The notes beneath the pieces are model-generated. The model was not told where the DNA came from. It searched no databases and saw nothing but the letters and a program-made list of their open reading frames with translations. Position numbers and translations under genes: made by a program. Shown here one piece after another: positions 62,889-64,000 of a stretch of DNA of 64,000 bases. The number at the start of each line of letters is the position of its first letter. Within the stretch, counting starts at the first letter, position 1. This stretch comes from Cyclobacteriaceae bacterium (lineage in GTDB: Bacteria; Bacteroidota; Bacteroidia; Cytophagales; Cyclobacteriaceae), in assembly GCA_016787755.1 (NCBI GenBank), contig JAEUUA010000026.1, forward strand, positions 1 to 64,000, in the 5' to 3' direction.

Positions 62889-64000
62889 TTACATTCTCTG
62901 ACGGTTCAACTCAATGAACTTTCCGAAAGGTTGATCATAGAAGCGTTTGCCTGTGTTTTTATACAATGCATTCGCCACGGCTGCAAAAACAGGTGGAAAT
63001 GGAGGTTCGCCCAAGCCTGTGGGATCAACATCATTTTTCACAAAACTGACATCAATTTTTTTAGGCGCTTCTTTATATCGGATCATTCGGTAGCGATTGA
63101 AATTGTTTTGCTCTGAAGCACCATCTTTATGGGTTAGTCCTCCATAGAACGCATTTCCGATTCCATCCACTACCGCACCTTGCACCATATTAACAGCCGC
63201 ATCCGGATTAATTACCACACCGCAATCAACAACACTAAAGACTCGTTCAACATACGGTTGGCCATCCTTTTTCACGATATCCACAACATGGGCTGCATAC
63301 GAATTATGGCAGAAGTAAGCAGCAACTCCGCGACTGTATTTTTTATTTTCGGGATTATTCCATCCGGATTTTTCTTTCAATAAGTTCAAAACGCCAACAT
63401 ATCGGTCCGCATCATAGTCATTATTTTTTCCAACCGGATTTTCTTTTGCCCGTTTTAAAAGTTCTAATCTAAATTCTATTGGATCCTTACCCACCATTTC
63501 AGCCAACTCATCCAGGAAAGATTGTTCTGCTGCTGCATTGAAATTTGATCGTGGTGCGCGGAATGCTCCAATCGTTATGTTCGATGGTATGGCCCAACCT
63601 TCTGCGAGATAGTTATCAATTGCGCCAGCCGGAAATCTGTTTGCATGAACAGGATGCTCAGGTATTCCGCCACCCTTTACGTGAAAGGCAATTATATTTT
63701 TATTTGCATCCAATGCTGCGCGATACGTAGCCGTATACATGGGGCGATAAATGCCATACGTCATATCATCTTCACGACTGTAAACAAGTTTGACCGGAGC
63801 TTTTACTTTTCTGGAGATAAGGGCAGCTTCTGTAAGATAATGTCCGTATGCCCTGAGGCCAAAGCCTCCGCCCATGCGGGTCATTTGGATTTCGATTTTA
63901 TCAGGTGGCAGATTTAAAATTTTTGCTAGTGTTGGTTCTATCCAACCTGGTGCCTGATGAGGTCCTATCAGCAACGCTTTTTCATCGGTAACATGCGCGA
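62889..64000 (-). CDS. Molybdenum hydroxylase large subunit, copy C, 5' end off window
   Basis: About 370 residues of the C-terminal half; the frame continues to the window edge (AHVTDEKALLIGP in the last codons). It contains the paralogous region MTRMGGGFGLRAYGHY (Leu-Arg where copies A and B have Arg-Arg), FRAPRSNFNAAAEQSF, and late LGEPPFPPV with the catalytic Glu. It is a third paralogue of the IorB-like subunits, oriented the same way but outside their operon. Its own start and any small subunit are off-window. Confidence 0.9.
   Translation of the reverse strand, partial: AHVTDEKALLIGPHQAPGWIEPTLAKILNLPPDKIEIQMTRMGGGFGLRAYGHYLTEAALISRKVKAPVKLVYSREDDMTYGIYRPMYTATYRAALDANKNIIAFHVKGGGIPEHPVHANRFPAGAIDNYLAEGWAIPSNITIGAFRAPRSNFNAAAEQSFLDELAEMVGKDPIEFRLELLKRAKENPVGKNNDYDADRYVGVLNLLKEKSGWNNPENKKYSRGVAAYFCHNSYAAHVVDIVKKDGQPYVERVFSVVDCGVVINPDAAVNMVQGAVVDGIGNAFYGGLTHKDGASEQNNFNRYRMIRYKEAPKKIDVSFVKNDVDPTGLGEPPFPPVFAAVANALYKNTGKRFYDQPFGKFIELNRQRM

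Noticed and set aside
1..64000. CRISPR array, plasmid origin, rRNA operon or prophage
   Set aside because: No regularly spaced repeats, Rep proteins, rRNA-like sequence or phage structural genes were seen.

Overview
The window looks like a chromosomal segment of a Bacteroidota bacterium, most likely order Cytophagales. The evidence is the family content (carboxypeptidase-regulatory-domain protein, tricorn-type and S9 proteases, SGNH and CocE hydrolases, many exported lipoproteins and small outer-membrane barrels), promoter boxes of the Bacteroidota TTG / TAnnTTTG type, and the general lack of strong Shine-Dalgarno sequences. It is a genome interior with one integrated-element boundary at the left edge; no phage, plasmid replication or CRISPR genes were seen.

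Layout. 1-1.5 kb: the 3' part of a large serine recombinase reads directly into tRNA-Pro, followed by a truncated duplicate of that tRNA; this marks the end of an integrated element lying to the left. 1.6-5.8 kb: exported regulatory-domain protein, ArsR-like regulator with a HAD nucleotidase, and P5C dehydrogenase. 5.8-10.8 kb: GH78-type rhamnosidase and a membrane protein / winged-helix regulator / CreD operon with two near-identical operator-like sites. 10.9-18.7 kb: tRNA-Asn, ABC exporter, Hsp20, HtrA protease, ALDH7, a receiver protein and an unrecognised helical protein. 18.8-29.6 kb: proteolysis and hydrolysis (DPP-IV-like S9, tricorn-like S41, BNR-repeat protein, SGNH and CocE-type hydrolases) and tRNA-Ala.

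30.0-37.4 kb: the most unusual block. It contains a CHASE2-like membrane protein, a FecR-like secreted protein, a lipocalin-like lipoprotein, a VWA-like lipoprotein, an outer-membrane barrel and an exported WD40-caspase (C14) protein. All face the extracytoplasmic side, and the last four genes overlap one another. I read it as a candidate envelope sensing/caspase system; the function is inferred, not shown.

37.5-42.5 kb: an amino-acid permease convergent with a four-gene set headed by a zincin lipoprotein, whose signal peptide is split from its ATG by a run of 12 C (coding strand), a candidate phase-variation switch. 42.8-51.8 kb: M28 peptidase, GH30-like glycosidase, M20 amidohydrolase, an imidazolonepropionase-like amidohydrolase, a TPR lipoprotein and a hypothetical exported protein. 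51.8-54.9 kb: coiled-coil membrane protein and an OmpR/EnvZ-type two-component pair. 55-64 kb: a molybdenum hydroxylase (IorAB-like) operon with two tandem paralogous large subunits plus a third at the right edge. Among them sit a Tat-exported sugar isomerase-like protein, a TfoX-domain protein and a frameshifted REP-associated (RAYT) transposase. Inverted REP-like palindromes flank the RAYT, and two further copies lie nearby.

Intergenic gaps carry several families of degenerate inverted repeats. All calls come from reading the sequence by eye; no database search was run.
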